A stretch of 64,000 bases of DNA. Origin: Megasphaera micronuciformis F0359 (GTDB lineage: Bacteria > Bacillota > Negativicutes > Veillonellales > Megasphaeraceae). This document shows positions 22,758 through 33,039 of the stretch, one piece after another (position 1 is the first letter of the stretch; each line of letters begins with the position of its first letter). The stretch is taken from contig NZ_GL538208.1 in the NCBI RefSeq assembly GCF_000165735.1, forward strand, positions 746,074-810,073. Reading direction: 5' to 3'. Made by a program: the position numbers and the translations under genes. The notes below the pieces were generated by a model. It worked only from the letters and a program-made list of their open reading frames with translations. It was not told where the DNA came from and ran no database searches.

Positions 22758-25241
22758 CTATTTGACGACAATATTGATAATCTTGCCGGGAACGACAATA
22801 AACTTAACTACGTTCTTACCGTCAATGAGAGTTTGAATTCTGTCGGACGCCAAAGTCTGTTCCTTTATAGCTTCAACCGATGCATCGGCACTTACGACAA
22901 TGCGTTCACGAACCTTACCGTTAATCTGTACAGGCAATTCAATAGTAGATACGACGAGAGCCTGTGCATCCGTCTGCGGCCATTCTTGGGTATGAACACT
23001 ACCGTTTTTACCGATGATAGACCACAGTTCTTCCGCAATATGCGGCGTAAAGGGAGCTAAAAGACGCAAGAGATTTTCATTGGCTTCATCGGCTACATCT
23101 GCATGCAACTGCCCCTTATCTTCACCTACATACGCATGCATAGCATTGACAAATTCCATGACGGCACTGACGGCCGTATTCAAAGCGTAGTTTCCGTCAT
23201 CGCCTTGAATATCATCCGTAATCTTGGCAACCGACGTGTATTCAACGAGACGCAAAGCCTTATCCGCTTCGGAATAGATGTCTTTCGACACTTCCGCCGT
23301 TTTGGCAATATCGGCAAACTGGTGTACGATTCTCCAAACACGATTTAAGAATCGATAGGATCCCTCTACTCCCTTGTCGGACCAATCCAAGTCGCGTTCA
23401 GGCGGAGCGGCGAACAAAATGAACAAACGTGCCGTATCGGCCCCGTATTTGGAAAGAATTTCTTCCGGCGAGACAACATTGCCCTTGGACTTGGACATCT
23501 TGCTGCCTTCCTTTAAGACCATCCCTTGAGTGAGCAATCTTTCAAAGGGTTCGGACGCTTCAACCAAGCCTGCATCACGGAATACCTTCATTAAGAAACG
23601 TGAATACATAAGATGTAAAATAGCATGTTCAATACCGCCGATGTACTGGTCCACATTCATCCAATGATCGGCTTTTTCACGACTCCACGGTGCTTTTTCA
23701 TTGCGTGCATCCGTATAGCGCAAATAGTACCACGACGAGCAAACAAAGGTATCCATCGTATCGGTTTCGCGCGTTGCCGGACCGCCGCAAACCGGGCAGG
23801 TGCAGTGACTGAACTTTTCACTTGTTGCCAAGGGGGATACGGCACCGGCCGTAAAGGCTACGTCTGTAGGCAGTTCTACGGGCAACTGTTCTTCAGTAAC
23901 CAATTGTTCACCGCATTTTTCACAGTATACGACAGGAATAGGAGCTCCCCAATAGCGTTGACGCGAAATCAACCAATCGCGCAAACGGAAGTTAACTGTC
24001 CCCTTGCCGCAGTTATGGGCCTCCAACCATTTGGTAATAGCCTTTTTTCCCGCCTCAATCGAAAGGCCGTCGAATTCTCCCGAGTTCATAAGAACGCCTT
24101 CGCCCGTATAGGCTTCTGTAGCATTTTCATAGTCATATTCACCGGTCGGGTCGGAGATGACATAGTGAATAGGAATATTGTACTTTTTGCAGAATTCAAA
24201 GTCCCTTTGATCGTGACCGGCAACGCCCATAACGGCACCTGTCCCGTAATCGGCGAGAACATAGTTGGCAATCCAGATGGGAACCTGTTCACCGTTCAAG
24301 GGATTGATTGCATAGGCACCGGTAAACATGCCTGTCTTTTCAGCTTCATTCGACGTACGTTCCATATCGCTCTGATTTTTCATGAGCGTAATGTATTCCT
24401 GCAGCTGAGCTTCATTTTTCTTACCCTTAATGATTCGTTGCACAAACCGGTGTTCCGGAGCCAGAACCACAAAGGTCGTACCGAAAATCGTATCGACACG
24501 CGTAGAGAACATATCCAGTTTTTCACCGATTTCGGGAATATCGAAACAAAACTGAGCACCTTCACTGCGACCGATCCAGTTTTTTTGCATAGTCTTAACA
24601 CGTTCAGGCCAACCGGGCAACAACTTTAAGTCATCCAGCAATTGATCGGCATAGTCCGTAATCTTAAAGAACCATTGTTTCAAATCCTTTTTGACTACGT
24701 CGTGATCACAACGCCAGCATTTGCCGTCAATAACCTGTTCATTGGCCAATACGGTATTACATGTATCGCACCAATTAACCTTCGCTTCTTTACGATATGC
24801 CAATCCGCGCTTATATAAAAGTTCGAAAATCCATTGTGTCCAACGATAGTAATCTTTATGACACGTAGCTACTTCTCTGTCCCAATCATAGGACAAGCCC
24901 AGAGATTTCTGCTGCCTTTCCATATTGGCAATATTATCGTATGTCCATTCGGCAGGAGGAATATTACGTTTAATAGCCGCATTTTCAGCAGGCATACCGA
25001 AAGCATCAAAACCCATAGGATGCAATACGTTGTATCCGTTCATACGGCGATAGCGGGCAATAACATCACCGATAGTGTAGTTACGCACATGCCCCATATG
25101 CAAGTTTCCCGAAGGATAAGGGAACATTTCCAGCACGTAATACGGCGGTTTTCCGTTATTATCAGGCGTTTTATCGGCATGAGATTCTGCCCATACGCCT
25201 TGCCACTTCTTTTCAATATCCTGAGGGATATACTTTTCCAT
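22758..25241 (-). CDS. leuS: Leucyl-tRNA synthetase
   Basis: 827 residues, standard bacterial length. HIGH-type motif [15 protein letters not shown] at about 42-56, zinc-type Cys cluster [21 protein letters not shown] (written in two parts: CDTC and CWRC), editing-domain segment (CP1) in the middle with [11 protein letters not shown], and [14 protein letters not shown] near 580. It charges tRNA-Leu in the cytoplasm. No T-box-like leader is visible in the 80 bases upstream, unlike many Firmicutes leuS genes. Confidence 0.97.
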   Translation of the reverse strand: MEKYIPQDIEKKWQGVWAESHADKTPDNNGKPPYYVLEMFPYPSGNLHMGHVRNYTIGDVIARYRRMNGYNVLHPMGFDAFGMPAENAAIKRNIPPAEWTYDNIANMERQQKSLGLSYDWDREVATCHKDYYRWTQWIFELLYKRGLAYRKEAKVNWCDTCNTVLANEQVIDGKCWRCDHDVVKKDLKQWFFKITDYADQLLDDLKLLPGWPERVKTMQKNWIGRSEGAQFCFDIPEIGEKLDMFSTRVDTIFGTTFVVLAPEHRFVQRIIKGKKNEAQLQEYITLMKNQSDMERTSNEAEKTGMFTGAYAINPLNGEQVPIWIANYVLADYGTGAVMGVAGHDQRDFEFCKKYNIPIHYVISDPTGEYDYENATEAYTGEGVLMNSGEFDGLSIEAGKKAITKWLEAHNCGKGTVNFRLRDWLISRQRYWGAPIPVVYCEKCGEQLVTEEQLPVELPTDVAFTAGAVSPLATSEKFSHCTCPVCGGPATRETDTMDTFVCSSWYYLRYTDARNEKAPWSREKADHWMNVDQYIGGIEHAILHLMYSRFLMKVFRDAGLVEASEPFERLLTQGMVLKEGSKMSKSKGNVVSPEEILSKYGADTARLFILFAAPPERDLDWSDKGVEGSYRFLNRVWRIVHQFADIAKTAEVSKDIYSEADKALRLVEYTSVAKITDDIQGDDGNYALNTAVSAVMEFVNAMHAYVGEDKGQLHADVADEANENLLRLLAPFTPHIAEELWSIIGKNGSVHTQEWPQTDAQALVVSTIELPVQINGKVRERIVVSADASVEAIKEQTLASDRIQTLIDGKNVVKFIVVPGKIINIVVK

Positions 25242-25319
25242 ACATAAGCCTCCTAAAGTAAGCCGCCATGCAGCTCAAAATACGAATTGTTTTTATTATA
25301 GTGTTCTCATCATATCAAG

Positions 25320-26801
25320 TCAATCAGCAGAACTGCTCCAAATATTCCGAAAGTCGGCATCTTCAAAGCCTTTGCGCCAGTAGGCACCCCCTGCCAACTG
25401 ATACTTATCAATGAGATTTCTTTTGTTTGCCAAGGACGTATTGTCTTCAAACCAGATTTGAACTACACCTGTTTTTAAAGGCAGGTTCATGTAGTAGAGA
25501 CCTTCCTTATCATTCCAGCGAATATAGGAAGCATATTTTTCCCTGATTTTAAGACTGTTCTTCATGGTCAAAGTTCTTACCTTCAACGTACTATACGACT
25601 TATAGTTATCTTTTTCTCCCGGACCGCTTCCGGCCGGTGCCGGCCATTCATCGGGATTTTCAGGTAACATACTTTCTTCATCAGTGCTGTACCATGTACG
25701 CATATATAGGGGCATGCCTAGAACGAGCTTATCTTTATCTATAAATTCCAAGGTTTTACGGACAGCCGACTCCACCCACGGTTCGGTAGCACAAGGACCC
25801 GGCACGGGACTGGTACGTCCCACTTGATCGTAAGCCATAAGCATGAGATAGTCGAGATGGGGAGCTAAAGAAGCTCGATCATAGACTTGAGACCAGTTTT
25901 TACTCGCCGACACGGGCGTTACATCCATAGATACCTTTAATCCGTATGCATGAGCGGCTACTGAAAAGGCGGCAACAAATGAGGTCAGTTCGTCTCTGTC
26001 TTCGTAGTTTATATTTTCAAAGTCCAGATTGTATCCGTCAAAGCCGTACAACAGAGCATACCCGATGAGCCTTTTAATCGTTTCTTCACGCACCGATTTA
26101 TTTACCAAAAACTCGTGCGTTGCCGTAGGGTTAAAGTTATTGTCCACAAGGGGCCAAATTTTATAACCCGCCTTTTTATAGGCACCCACATAAGTATCAA
26201 AGTTTTTTTTGTGAATAGTTACTCCCGACGGAGTAACTCGAAAGGCCGTCGGCGATATGACGGCAGTACCCGTTGTCGGGCGTTGTGCAAGATTCTCTGT
26301 GTTCATTTCCGGATCCCACATAAGATCAACACCCCCTGTTTGCGCCTTATCAACAGGTTTGTTTTCTACGGCATCTTTCAAAACAACCAGCCCTTGCGGT
26401 GAAGTGACGGCAATCGTCCCCTCACTGCCTTCCAGTTTCAGACGTAAGGCATCTTTAATATACGTTACGTCGACAAATGTGCCGTTTCCTTCTTTTACAG
26501 TAGGAAAGGTCAAATCTACAACATTATTCTGAAAAACAACGCCTGTTTTGTCCGGCAAGGTCACTCTATAGTTACCGTTTTCCGCCTCTTGAATACCGGC
26601 CTTTTTTAAAAGCGAGGGACTTACTAAGATCTGTAAAGCCTCTTCATTTTTCGTCAATACGGGCTGTGTTGCGACCGACGTCTTTTTTTTATAATCCGTT
26701 TGCTTACCACGTCCGTGCGCATCGGCTTCCTGAACCGTTAAGATAGCGGAACCGAGCAATACGGCACAAAGACAAGCGACTATTCGTCTTCCCTTTTTCA
26801 T
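25320..26801 (-). CDS. Secreted glycoside hydrolase family 18 protein
   Basis: 493 residues. N-terminal signal peptide (about 1-28, ending EADA), a region of about 120 residues with short beta repeats (copper-amine-oxidase-like or AMIN-like; not assigned), then a GH18 barrel. Catalytic motif DGYNLDFEN at about 258-266, the DxxDxDxE variant of YaaH/CwlE-type enzymes with Asn in the second position and the catalytic Glu kept. Downstream YLMLMAYD and the C-terminal QIWFED/GGAYWRKGFED match the family. Likely cleaves N-acetylglucosaminyl linkages in peptidoglycan outside the cytoplasm. Divergent to lgt. Confidence 0.82.
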   Translation of the reverse strand: MKKGRRIVACLCAVLLGSAILTVQEADAHGRGKQTDYKKKTSVATQPVLTKNEEALQILVSPSLLKKAGIQEAENGNYRVTLPDKTGVVFQNNVVDLTFPTVKEGNGTFVDVTYIKDALRLKLEGSEGTIAVTSPQGLVVLKDAVENKPVDKAQTGGVDLMWDPEMNTENLAQRPTTGTAVISPTAFRVTPSGVTIHKKNFDTYVGAYKKAGYKIWPLVDNNFNPTATHEFLVNKSVREETIKRLIGYALLYGFDGYNLDFENINYEDRDELTSFVAAFSVAAHAYGLKVSMDVTPVSASKNWSQVYDRASLAPHLDYLMLMAYDQVGRTSPVPGPCATEPWVESAVRKTLEFIDKDKLVLGMPLYMRTWYSTDEESMLPENPDEWPAPAGSGPGEKDNYKSYSTLKVRTLTMKNSLKIREKYASYIRWNDKEGLYYMNLPLKTGVVQIWFEDNTSLANKRNLIDKYQLAGGAYWRKGFEDADFRNIWSSSAD

Positions 26802-26890
26802 GGCTAACTCCTGTTCACAATGAATTGGTAGTGTATAATATACTGGTACTTAACTTTTTTATTATATCACATGAAAGGATGACTTTCGTC

Positions 26891-27682
26891 ATGCATCAAT
26901 ATCTCTTTTATATAGGAACCTTTCCCGTCCGCGCATACGGACTTCTCTTTATGCTCGGTATAATTTCTTCAGGCATTACGGCCTATTACATTATGAAAAA
27001 AGACGGGCGTCATTGGCACCTTCACATCTTCGACTTCACCCTTTGCTGCGGCTTGGCCGGCATTGTCGGCGGACGCCTTTGGGATGTCTTTTTCTTTGAT
27101 TGGGCATACTACCATAACCACTTGACGGAAATCCCCTATGTCTGGCAAGGCGGCATGGCTATTCAGGGAGGTCTTCTTTTCGGTGCCGTAGCCGGTGTCA
27201 TTTATACGAAAATTCATCACATCGATACTTGGGCCTTCGGCGATTTACTGGCTCCCGCTATCATCCTCGGACAATCGGTAGGTCGTATGGCCAACTTAAT
27301 GAACGGTGATGCTTTCGGCCATCCTACGGGCGGTTCTTTCGGCATCGTCTATCCCGAAACGACCCTGGCCCATCGTACATACGGCGACAATCCGCTCTGG
27401 CCTGCCGAAGTGTGGGAGGGACAAGTCGATATTCTCGTCTTCGTAGCCCTTCTCTTATATAGCGTCTTCCCGCATAAGAAGGGTCAGGTCTTTTGTGTAT
27501 ATGTTATGCTCTATGCCGTAGAACGCTTTTTCCTCGAATATTTAAGGGGCGACTACGTATCAACTCTTTGGGCTTTTAAATCCGCTCAATGGACGAGTAT
27601 CATTGCCTTTGTCATAGCTTTGGCCATCTGGATAGTCCTACAAATATACGGTAGAGAAGATGAAAAATTAAAATCCGAATAA
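26891..27682 (+). CDS. lgt: Prolipoprotein diacylglyceryl transferase
   Basis: About 263 residues from the ATG at 26891 (AAAGGA 11 bases upstream); upstream in-frame ATG at 26879 has no spacing for a ribosome site. About seven membrane helices. Conserved RAYGLLFMLG (Tyr-Gly of the N-terminus) and GRMANLMNGDAFG, the lgt signature with Phe to Leu and Glu to Asp changes. The segment usually GGMxxHGG, whose His is important in E. coli Lgt, reads GGMAIQGG. It transfers diacylglycerol from phosphatidylglycerol to lipoprotein cysteines. Confidence 0.9.
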   Translation: MHQYLFYIGTFPVRAYGLLFMLGIISSGITAYYIMKKDGRHWHLHIFDFTLCCGLAGIVGGRLWDVFFFDWAYYHNHLTEIPYVWQGGMAIQGGLLFGAVAGVIYTKIHHIDTWAFGDLLAPAIILGQSVGRMANLMNGDAFGHPTGGSFGIVYPETTLAHRTYGDNPLWPAEVWEGQVDILVFVALLLYSVFPHKKGQVFCVYVMLYAVERFFLEYLRGDYVSTLWAFKSAQWTSIIAFVIALAIWIVLQIYGREDEKLKSE

Positions 27683-27694
27683 CACCTCATATAT

Positions 27695-27736
27695 AAAAAG
27701 AGCCCTCGGCCGTATCTTCGATCGAGAGCTCTTTTT
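27695..27736. terminator. Shared terminator between lgt and sufU
   Basis: AAAAAGAGC/GCTCTTTTT arms with inner CTCG/CGAG. A-run on the left and T-run on the right mean that it can end both converging transcripts. Confidence 0.75.
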
Positions 27737-27758
27737 ATTCCACTCAAAAGGGAATCCA

Positions 27759-28202
27759 TTATTGTTTTTCTTCTTTAGCTAACGCCTCTTTCAACGTGTG
27801 CCAAGCCAAGACGGCACATTTAACGCGAGCCGGCATGTTGGAAATATTTTTAAGTGCAATAGCGTCTTCCAACTCTTCCAGTTCGTCATCATCCGTAACT
27901 TCTCTTTTAATCATATTCAAAAAAAGTTCCGTAAGTCGCAAGGCTTCGATCACGGTTTTTCCCTTAATAACGTCAATCATCATATCCGCCGACGCCTGAC
28001 TGATAGCACAGCCGTGACCCGTATAAGCTGCGTCTTTAACAATACCGTCGACTATTTTAACCTGCAACGTAATATCGTCACCGCAGCTGGGATTATGCCC
28101 GTGTTCGGAAAGAGTCGCATCGGCTAATTCATGTTTGTTTTCCTGTGTCTGATTGTGTTCCAGAATAATATCGGAATACAGTTGATCCATTTCCATTGTC
28201 AT
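27759..28202 (-). CDS. sufU: SufU-type sulfur carrier for Fe-S assembly
   Basis: 147 residues. The three Cys ligands are visible: NPSCGD, GHGCAIS and RVKCAVLAW, plus the Asp of SCGDD, in the SufU pattern (with a region between the second and third Cys longer than in IscU). In Firmicutes SufU accepts persulfide sulfur from SufS by zinc-ligand exchange. Last gene of the suf operon, 11 bases after sufS. Start at 28202 (ATG ACA ATG) with GGAGAGG upstream; the ATG at 28196 is an alternative. Confidence 0.9.
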   Translation of the reverse strand: MTMEMDQLYSDIILEHNQTQENKHELADATLSEHGHNPSCGDDITLQVKIVDGIVKDAAYTGHGCAISQASADMMIDVIKGKTVIEALRLTELFLNMIKREVTDDDELEELEDAIALKNISNMPARVKCAVLAWHTLKEALAKEEKQ

Positions 28203-28213
28203 TCGCCTCTCCT

Positions 28214-29434
28214 TTAGTCCTTAAAGCCCATTTGCTTACGAACAAGGGGCAATACTTCCAGGAAATAATCCACTTCTTCCGGCGTATTGTAAATATAGAA
28301 GCTGACACGATTAGAAGCCTCCGCCTTAATATAAGCGCCGTAAGGCTGTGCACAATGATGGCCCGAGCGGATGGCAATTCCGTAGCTGTCAAGAATGGTG
28401 GCCGCATCGTGAGGATGAACTCCGTCAATCGTAAAGGCGATAACCCCCGTTTTTTCGTTTGCATCGGTCGAGCCGATGATATGAATATACGGCAGTTTTC
28501 TCATACCTTCGAGACAACGCTTAGTCAGTTCATATTCATGTTCTTCTATCTTGTCCCATCCGTAGTTGTTCAAATATTTAATAGCCGCATGCAAGGCAAC
28601 GGCACCTTCCACATTTTCCGTACCGGCTTCAAACTTGAAGGGCAGGACATTGAACGTCGTCGTCTGTTCTTGTACATATTCAATCATGTCGCCGCCCAAA
28701 AGGAAGGGTTCCATATCATTCAGTAAATCGCGCTTACCGTAAAGGACACCCGTTCCCGCAGAAGCCAACATTTTATGACCTGAGAAAACAAGAAAATCGC
28801 AATCCCAGTCTTGAACATCACACTTCATATGAGGAATAGCCTGAGCCGCATCGACAATAGCCACGGCTCCTACTGCGTGAGCCCGGGCTACCAATTCTTT
28901 TACGGGCCGTTTCATACCCAATACATTGCTTACAGCCGCAAAGGATACGATTTTCGTACGATCATCGATCTTAGCTAAATCTTCATCCGTAAAATGACCT
29001 TCTTTGTCCAAATACATGTAGACCAATTCCGCACCGGTTACACGACAGACGCGTTGCCACGTTACCAGATTTGCATGGTGTTCCGAAATAGGGATGACGA
29101 TTTTATCGCCTTTCTTCAAATGCGTTTCCGCATAACTTCTGGCAATGAGATTCAGGCCTTCCGTCGCATTACGAACGAAAACCACTTCTTCGCTGTACTT
29201 GGCATTGATCAGCTCGCGTACGGCTTCACGGGCATCATCATATAATTGAGAGGCTTCTACACTGAGAATATGAGCCCCTCTGTGCGGATTGCCGTTATGA
29301 TGTTCCAACAAGTCGACAATAGCCTGAATAACCTGCTTAGGTTTCTGCGTCGTCGCCGCATTGTCGAAGTAAACGAGCTTGTGCCCGTTATGTTCTTTGC
29401 TTAAAATCGGAAAATCTTCGCGAATCGTTGTCAT
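28214..29434 (-). CDS. sufS: Cysteine desulfurase
   Basis: About 406 residues from the ATG at 29434; an upstream extension of 22 residues has no family match. PLP-binding Lys in SGHKMLASAG, and active-site Cys in RSGHHCAQP. Class V aminotransferase fold with YFDNAATTQKP at the N-terminus. Takes sulfur from cysteine and passes it to SufU. 16 bases downstream of sufD. Confidence 0.94.
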   Translation of the reverse strand: MTTIREDFPILSKEHNGHKLVYFDNAATTQKPKQVIQAIVDLLEHHNGNPHRGAHILSVEASQLYDDAREAVRELINAKYSEEVVFVRNATEGLNLIARSYAETHLKKGDKIVIPISEHHANLVTWQRVCRVTGAELVYMYLDKEGHFTDEDLAKIDDRTKIVSFAAVSNVLGMKRPVKELVARAHAVGAVAIVDAAQAIPHMKCDVQDWDCDFLVFSGHKMLASAGTGVLYGKRDLLNDMEPFLLGGDMIEYVQEQTTTFNVLPFKFEAGTENVEGAVALHAAIKYLNNYGWDKIEEHEYELTKRCLEGMRKLPYIHIIGSTDANEKTGVIAFTIDGVHPHDAATILDSYGIAIRSGHHCAQPYGAYIKAEASNRVSFYIYNTPEEVDYFLEVLPLVRKQMGFKD

Positions 29435-29450
29435 ACCCCTCACCTTTCTA

Positions 29451-30527
29451 TTATTCGTATTTCTGCATTTTTTCACGGGCTCTGTCAAGAACTCGCGCAA
29501 TCAACTCTTCATCGCCCAGTTCATCAATAACGGGACGAATATTCGATTCTACAATAATCAGTTGAGCCCCTTTTTCGCTGAATCCGCGGCTCATTAAATA
29601 ATAAAGCATGTCCTTGTCGATTTGCCCGGCACTGCTGGCATGATTACCTTCTACATCATCTTCTTTACACAAAAGAAGCGGCAACGATACGGAATGTACT
29701 TTCGGACTGAGCAACAGGCATTCATCGGTTTCCGAACCGACGGATTTGCTGCAACCGCGTAAAAAGTCAAGCGTACCGCGGAAGTTTTTCTTTGACGTAT
29801 CCGTTAAGGCTCCTGTCGTCAAAATATCGGCATAAGATTTCCGACCTTTTTGCAAGACCCAGTAAGAGAAATCCAAAACCTGCTGATCATAACCTACATA
29901 CATGGCATGATTGACGAACTTGCTTTTTTCTCCGTCCAAATCGACTTTATAATATAAAATTGTCTGTGCCCCGCCCATTTCGGCGCTGACAAAACGAACT
30001 TCACTTTCTGCAGCGGCACGGACACAACGATGTTCTATATGACGTACGGAATCACCGTTGAATTGGATCTTTTTAATCGTAACTTTAGCATCTTTTTCGG
30101 CTTCAATATATTCGGCTATATTAACACTGCCTGTCGGAGCATCCCCTTCAAAGAGAAGATATACTTCCGTTTCACTGCCTTCTTTAGCTTCAATTTTAAG
30201 TTGTGCCGTAAGATTCGGCACCGCGTCTTCTACACGATAAATCAGGCGAACCGTTCCTTTGCTACCCTTAGGTGCATGAATGAGGCACCCGTTCATGCTG
30301 TGATTGACAGCATCTCGCAACGATTCGGGAGAAGCCCCTTCAAAGCCGTCCAAATCGTCAAGTCCGTTGCCTTGATAAAAAGTAACCTGCGTATCGCCGG
30401 ACACGATATGTTCAATATCGACTGACGGCAAATAAGGGGCGTTCAATCCGTCTAGTTCTAAATGATTGACCTTCATCCAACGGAAGGTAGGACGAGGCAA
30501 TTCATTGTATAATTCTTTACTCATCAT
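29451..30527 (-). CDS. sufD: Fe-S cluster scaffold subunit SufD
   Basis: 358 residues, beta-helix protein of the SufBD family. C-terminal HASSAGQIDKDMLYYLMSRG matches the conserved end of SufB/SufD, with His near the interface site. With SufB and SufC it builds the SufBC2D scaffold. 9 bases after sufB. Confidence 0.93.
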   Translation of the reverse strand: MMSKELYNELPRPTFRWMKVNHLELDGLNAPYLPSVDIEHIVSGDTQVTFYQGNGLDDLDGFEGASPESLRDAVNHSMNGCLIHAPKGSKGTVRLIYRVEDAVPNLTAQLKIEAKEGSETEVYLLFEGDAPTGSVNIAEYIEAEKDAKVTIKKIQFNGDSVRHIEHRCVRAAAESEVRFVSAEMGGAQTILYYKVDLDGEKSKFVNHAMYVGYDQQVLDFSYWVLQKGRKSYADILTTGALTDTSKKNFRGTLDFLRGCSKSVGSETDECLLLSPKVHSVSLPLLLCKEDDVEGNHASSAGQIDKDMLYYLMSRGFSEKGAQLIIVESNIRPVIDELGDEELIARVLDRAREKMQKYE

Positions 30528-30536
30528 TACCCTCCT

Positions 30537-31973
30537 TTATTTTAACGAGCCTTTCAGCTCCAGATTAATTAAGTTATTCATTTCCACGGCATATTCCAAA
30601 GGCAAAGCTTTGGAAACGGGTTCAACAAAACCGCGCACAAGCATGGCTCTGGCTTCATCTTCACTAAGGCCGCGACTCATGAGATAGTAAACGGCTTCAT
30701 CGGAAATTCTACCGATTTTAGCTTCGTGACCCAAGTCGATATTATCATTTTTAACAACAATAGCCGGAATCGTATCGGACTGAGAAATTTCATCCAACAT
30801 AAGCGATTCACAACTTACATTGGACTTGGCACCTTCCGCCTTTTCGTTAATTACGACACTGCCGCGATAGATACAGACACCGCCGCTCTTTGACAAGGAC
30901 TTGGAGTCGATATTACTCGTCGTATTCGGTGCGTTATGAACCACCTTGGACCCCGTATCTAAATACTGCCCCTTACCGGCAAAGGTAACGCCCGTAAATT
31001 CGCAATGAGCTCCTTCTCCCTGTAAAATCGTCATAGGATACAGGCAAGATGTATGAGATCCGAAGGAACCCGTTACCCAGTTCATCGTTCCGTTCTTACC
31101 GACAATGGAGCGCTTCGTGTTCATGTTGTACATGTTTTTTGACCAGTTCTCAATCGTCGAATAGGTCAAGGTCGCATCATCGCCGATAAAGAGTTCTACC
31201 GCCCCGGCATGCAAATTGGCTACATTGTACTTAGGTGCGGAACACCCTTCAATAAAGTGAACCTTTGCCCCTTTTTCTACAATGATCATCGTATGTTCGA
31301 ACTGTCCTGCGCCGGGAGCATTCAGACGGAAATAACTTTGCAAGGGAATATCCACTTGGACTCCTTCAGGCACGTAAACGAAGGATCCGCCCGACCAAAC
31401 GGCACCGTGCAGGGCCGCAAACTTATGGTCTGTCGGCGGTATGAGCTTCATAAAGTGCTTGCGCACAATATCTTCATGTTCTTTCAGAGCCGTATCAAAA
31501 TCAGTATAAACTACGCCTTGTTTGACCAATTCTTCCTGAATGCTGTGATACACCACTTCCGAGTCGTACTGAGCCCCCACACCGGCTAAAGACGTCTTTT
31601 CCGCTTCGGGTATACCGAGTCGATCGAAGGTATCCTTAATGTCTTCGGGCACTTCATTCCAATCAGCTTTCAACCCCGCATCGGGGCGCACATACGTAAC
31701 GATGTTGTCCATTTGCAGTTCGCTGATGTCAGGCCCCCATGTGGGGTAATCTATTTTATAAAAGAGTTCAAGCGACTTCAGGCGTGCCTGAAGCATCCAT
31801 TCGGGTTCGTCCTTTTGTGCCGAAATTTCCCGAACTATTTCTTCAGTAAGGCCCGCATCGGTCTTATATGAATATTTGAAATCTTTTTTAAAGTTATATA
31901 CATTGCTAAAGTCGGAAAAAGACTCTATCTTTTCCCGTTCTTTGGCAAATCTTTTTTCTTCAGCCATGGACAA
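30537..31973 (-). CDS. sufB: Fe-S cluster scaffold subunit SufB
   Basis: 478 residues. Typical N-terminus EEIVREISAQKDEPEWML, core with FIEGCSAPKYN and the C-terminal SDEAVYYLMSRGLSEDEA. Conserved Cys in NVSCESLMLDE is that used for cluster building in E. coli SufB (Cys405 region). The first ATG is at 31973; the ATG at 31967 (MAEEKRF) is equally possible. Confidence 0.95.
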   Translation of the reverse strand: MSMAEEKRFAKEREKIESFSDFSNVYNFKKDFKYSYKTDAGLTEEIVREISAQKDEPEWMLQARLKSLELFYKIDYPTWGPDISELQMDNIVTYVRPDAGLKADWNEVPEDIKDTFDRLGIPEAEKTSLAGVGAQYDSEVVYHSIQEELVKQGVVYTDFDTALKEHEDIVRKHFMKLIPPTDHKFAALHGAVWSGGSFVYVPEGVQVDIPLQSYFRLNAPGAGQFEHTMIIVEKGAKVHFIEGCSAPKYNVANLHAGAVELFIGDDATLTYSTIENWSKNMYNMNTKRSIVGKNGTMNWVTGSFGSHTSCLYPMTILQGEGAHCEFTGVTFAGKGQYLDTGSKVVHNAPNTTSNIDSKSLSKSGGVCIYRGSVVINEKAEGAKSNVSCESLMLDEISQSDTIPAIVVKNDNIDLGHEAKIGRISDEAVYYLMSRGLSEDEARAMLVRGFVEPVSKALPLEYAVEMNNLINLELKGSLK

Positions 31974-31979
31974 TGCCCC

Positions 31980-32726
31980 CTATTTAGCCTGTGTACGATA
32001 TACATCGTACCCGTTCGCTTCGATGTCATCAATCAGGGAAGCATCACCGTTTTTCACAATCTTTCCGTCAATGAGAACATGGACGAAATCGGGTTTCAGG
32101 CTTTGCAAAATTTCGCTGTGATGCGTAATGACGAGAACCGCATTTTCCCCATTGTGATAAGCAGCAACTCTGTCGGAAACAACGCGAACCGCATCGACAT
32201 CAAGCCCCGAATCTATTTCATCCAACATGGTCAATTTCGGTTCCAACATGGTCATCTGCAGGATTTCCGTCTTCTTTCGTTCTCCGCCGGAAAAACCGTC
32301 ATTTACATACCGTTCCGCATAAGACTTCTCCATACGCAATTCTTCCATTTGAGCACGCAACTTTTTACGAAAAGGCATAATTCGTTGCGTTTCTCCCGTA
32401 ATCGTACTCTTGGCATTGCGGATAAAGTTTTCTACGCTGATGCCCTTAACGGCAATAGGGTTCTGAAATGCCATAAAAATACCGAGTTTAGCACGTTCAT
32501 TTACGGGCATATGTGTAATATCCTGTCCTTCAAAGAAAATATGACCGTCTGTCACGGAATACGAAGGATTCCCCATAATCGAATGAAACAGTGTCGACTT
32601 ACCGGCCCCGTTGGAACCCATAATGACGTGAGTTTCACCTTTATTAATCACTAAGTCGAGACCCTTGAGGATTTCTTTACCGTCAACGGTTACCTTCAGG
32701 TTCTCTACACGTAATAATTCACTCAT
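31980..32726 (-). CDS. sufC: Fe-S cluster assembly ATPase SufC
   Basis: About 248 residues. Walker A GSNGAGKST, ABC signature FSGGERKKTEI, Walker B LTMLDEIDSGLDVDA. First gene of the operon; ATG at 32726 with GGAG 9 bases upstream. The ATPase drives conformational change in SufBD. Confidence 0.95.
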   Translation of the reverse strand: MSELLRVENLKVTVDGKEILKGLDLVINKGETHVIMGSNGAGKSTLFHSIMGNPSYSVTDGHIFFEGQDITHMPVNERAKLGIFMAFQNPIAVKGISVENFIRNAKSTITGETQRIMPFRKKLRAQMEELRMEKSYAERYVNDGFSGGERKKTEILQMTMLEPKLTMLDEIDSGLDVDAVRVVSDRVAAYHNGENAVLVITHHSEILQSLKPDFVHVLIDGKIVKNGDASLIDDIEANGYDVYRTQAK

Positions 32727-32776
32727 TACCAATCACTCCTGTATAAACTTTTAAATCATACTTTTTTACTACACTT

Positions 32777-32805
32777 AGATTACTCCATCGTTTTTACAAA
32801 GTCAA
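32777..32805 (-). promoter_or_regulatory. Promoter of the suf operon
   Basis: On the minus strand TTGACT (32800-32805), 17 bases, TAATCT (32777-32782), about 50 bases before the sufC start. No Fe-S regulator site could be recognised with confidence. Confidence 0.68.
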
Positions 32806-32838
32806 CCTTTTTAGTGTATTTTAAGAACCGTATTCATT

Positions 32839-33039
32839 TCACTCGTCTTTTTCTTTGTCCATTCCATATTTTTCACGTAATTTCCGCCGTTTTTCGCTAT
32901 GAAGCCATGCCTGCATGATTACTGTCAAGGTTGCTAAAATCAAGAGCCCGACTACAAGCGATGAAGGACCGTCTTTGATAAGTGCATAGATTAAATATGC
33001 ATATACGACTATCCATAAAAAGAATCGTATTTTACTCAC
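32839..33039 (-). CDS. Small two-helix membrane protein downstream of scfB
   Basis: 66 residues with two membrane segments (about 5-20 and 28-45) and a charged basic/acidic tail (HSEKRRKLREKYGMDKEKDE). GTG start; it overlaps the stop of scfB by 8 bases and has GGGAG 9 bases upstream, so it is translated with scfB. I do not recognise the family. Position suggests a link to export or localisation of the SCIFF peptide, but this is only context. Confidence 0.6.
   Translation of the reverse strand: MSKIRFFLWIVVYAYLIYALIKDGPSSLVVGLLILATLTVIMQAWLHSEKRRKLREKYGMDKEKDE

Noticed and set aside
23625-24629. Plus-strand reading frame opposite leuS (334 codons)
   Set aside because: It lies entirely inside leuS with intact synthetase motifs and has no start signals; it is an antisense shadow.
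25242-25319. T-box leader expected before leuS
   Set aside because: Only about 80 bases separate leuS from the next gene, without the T-box sequence or a specifier helix. The same negative result holds for hisS, aspS and alaS.
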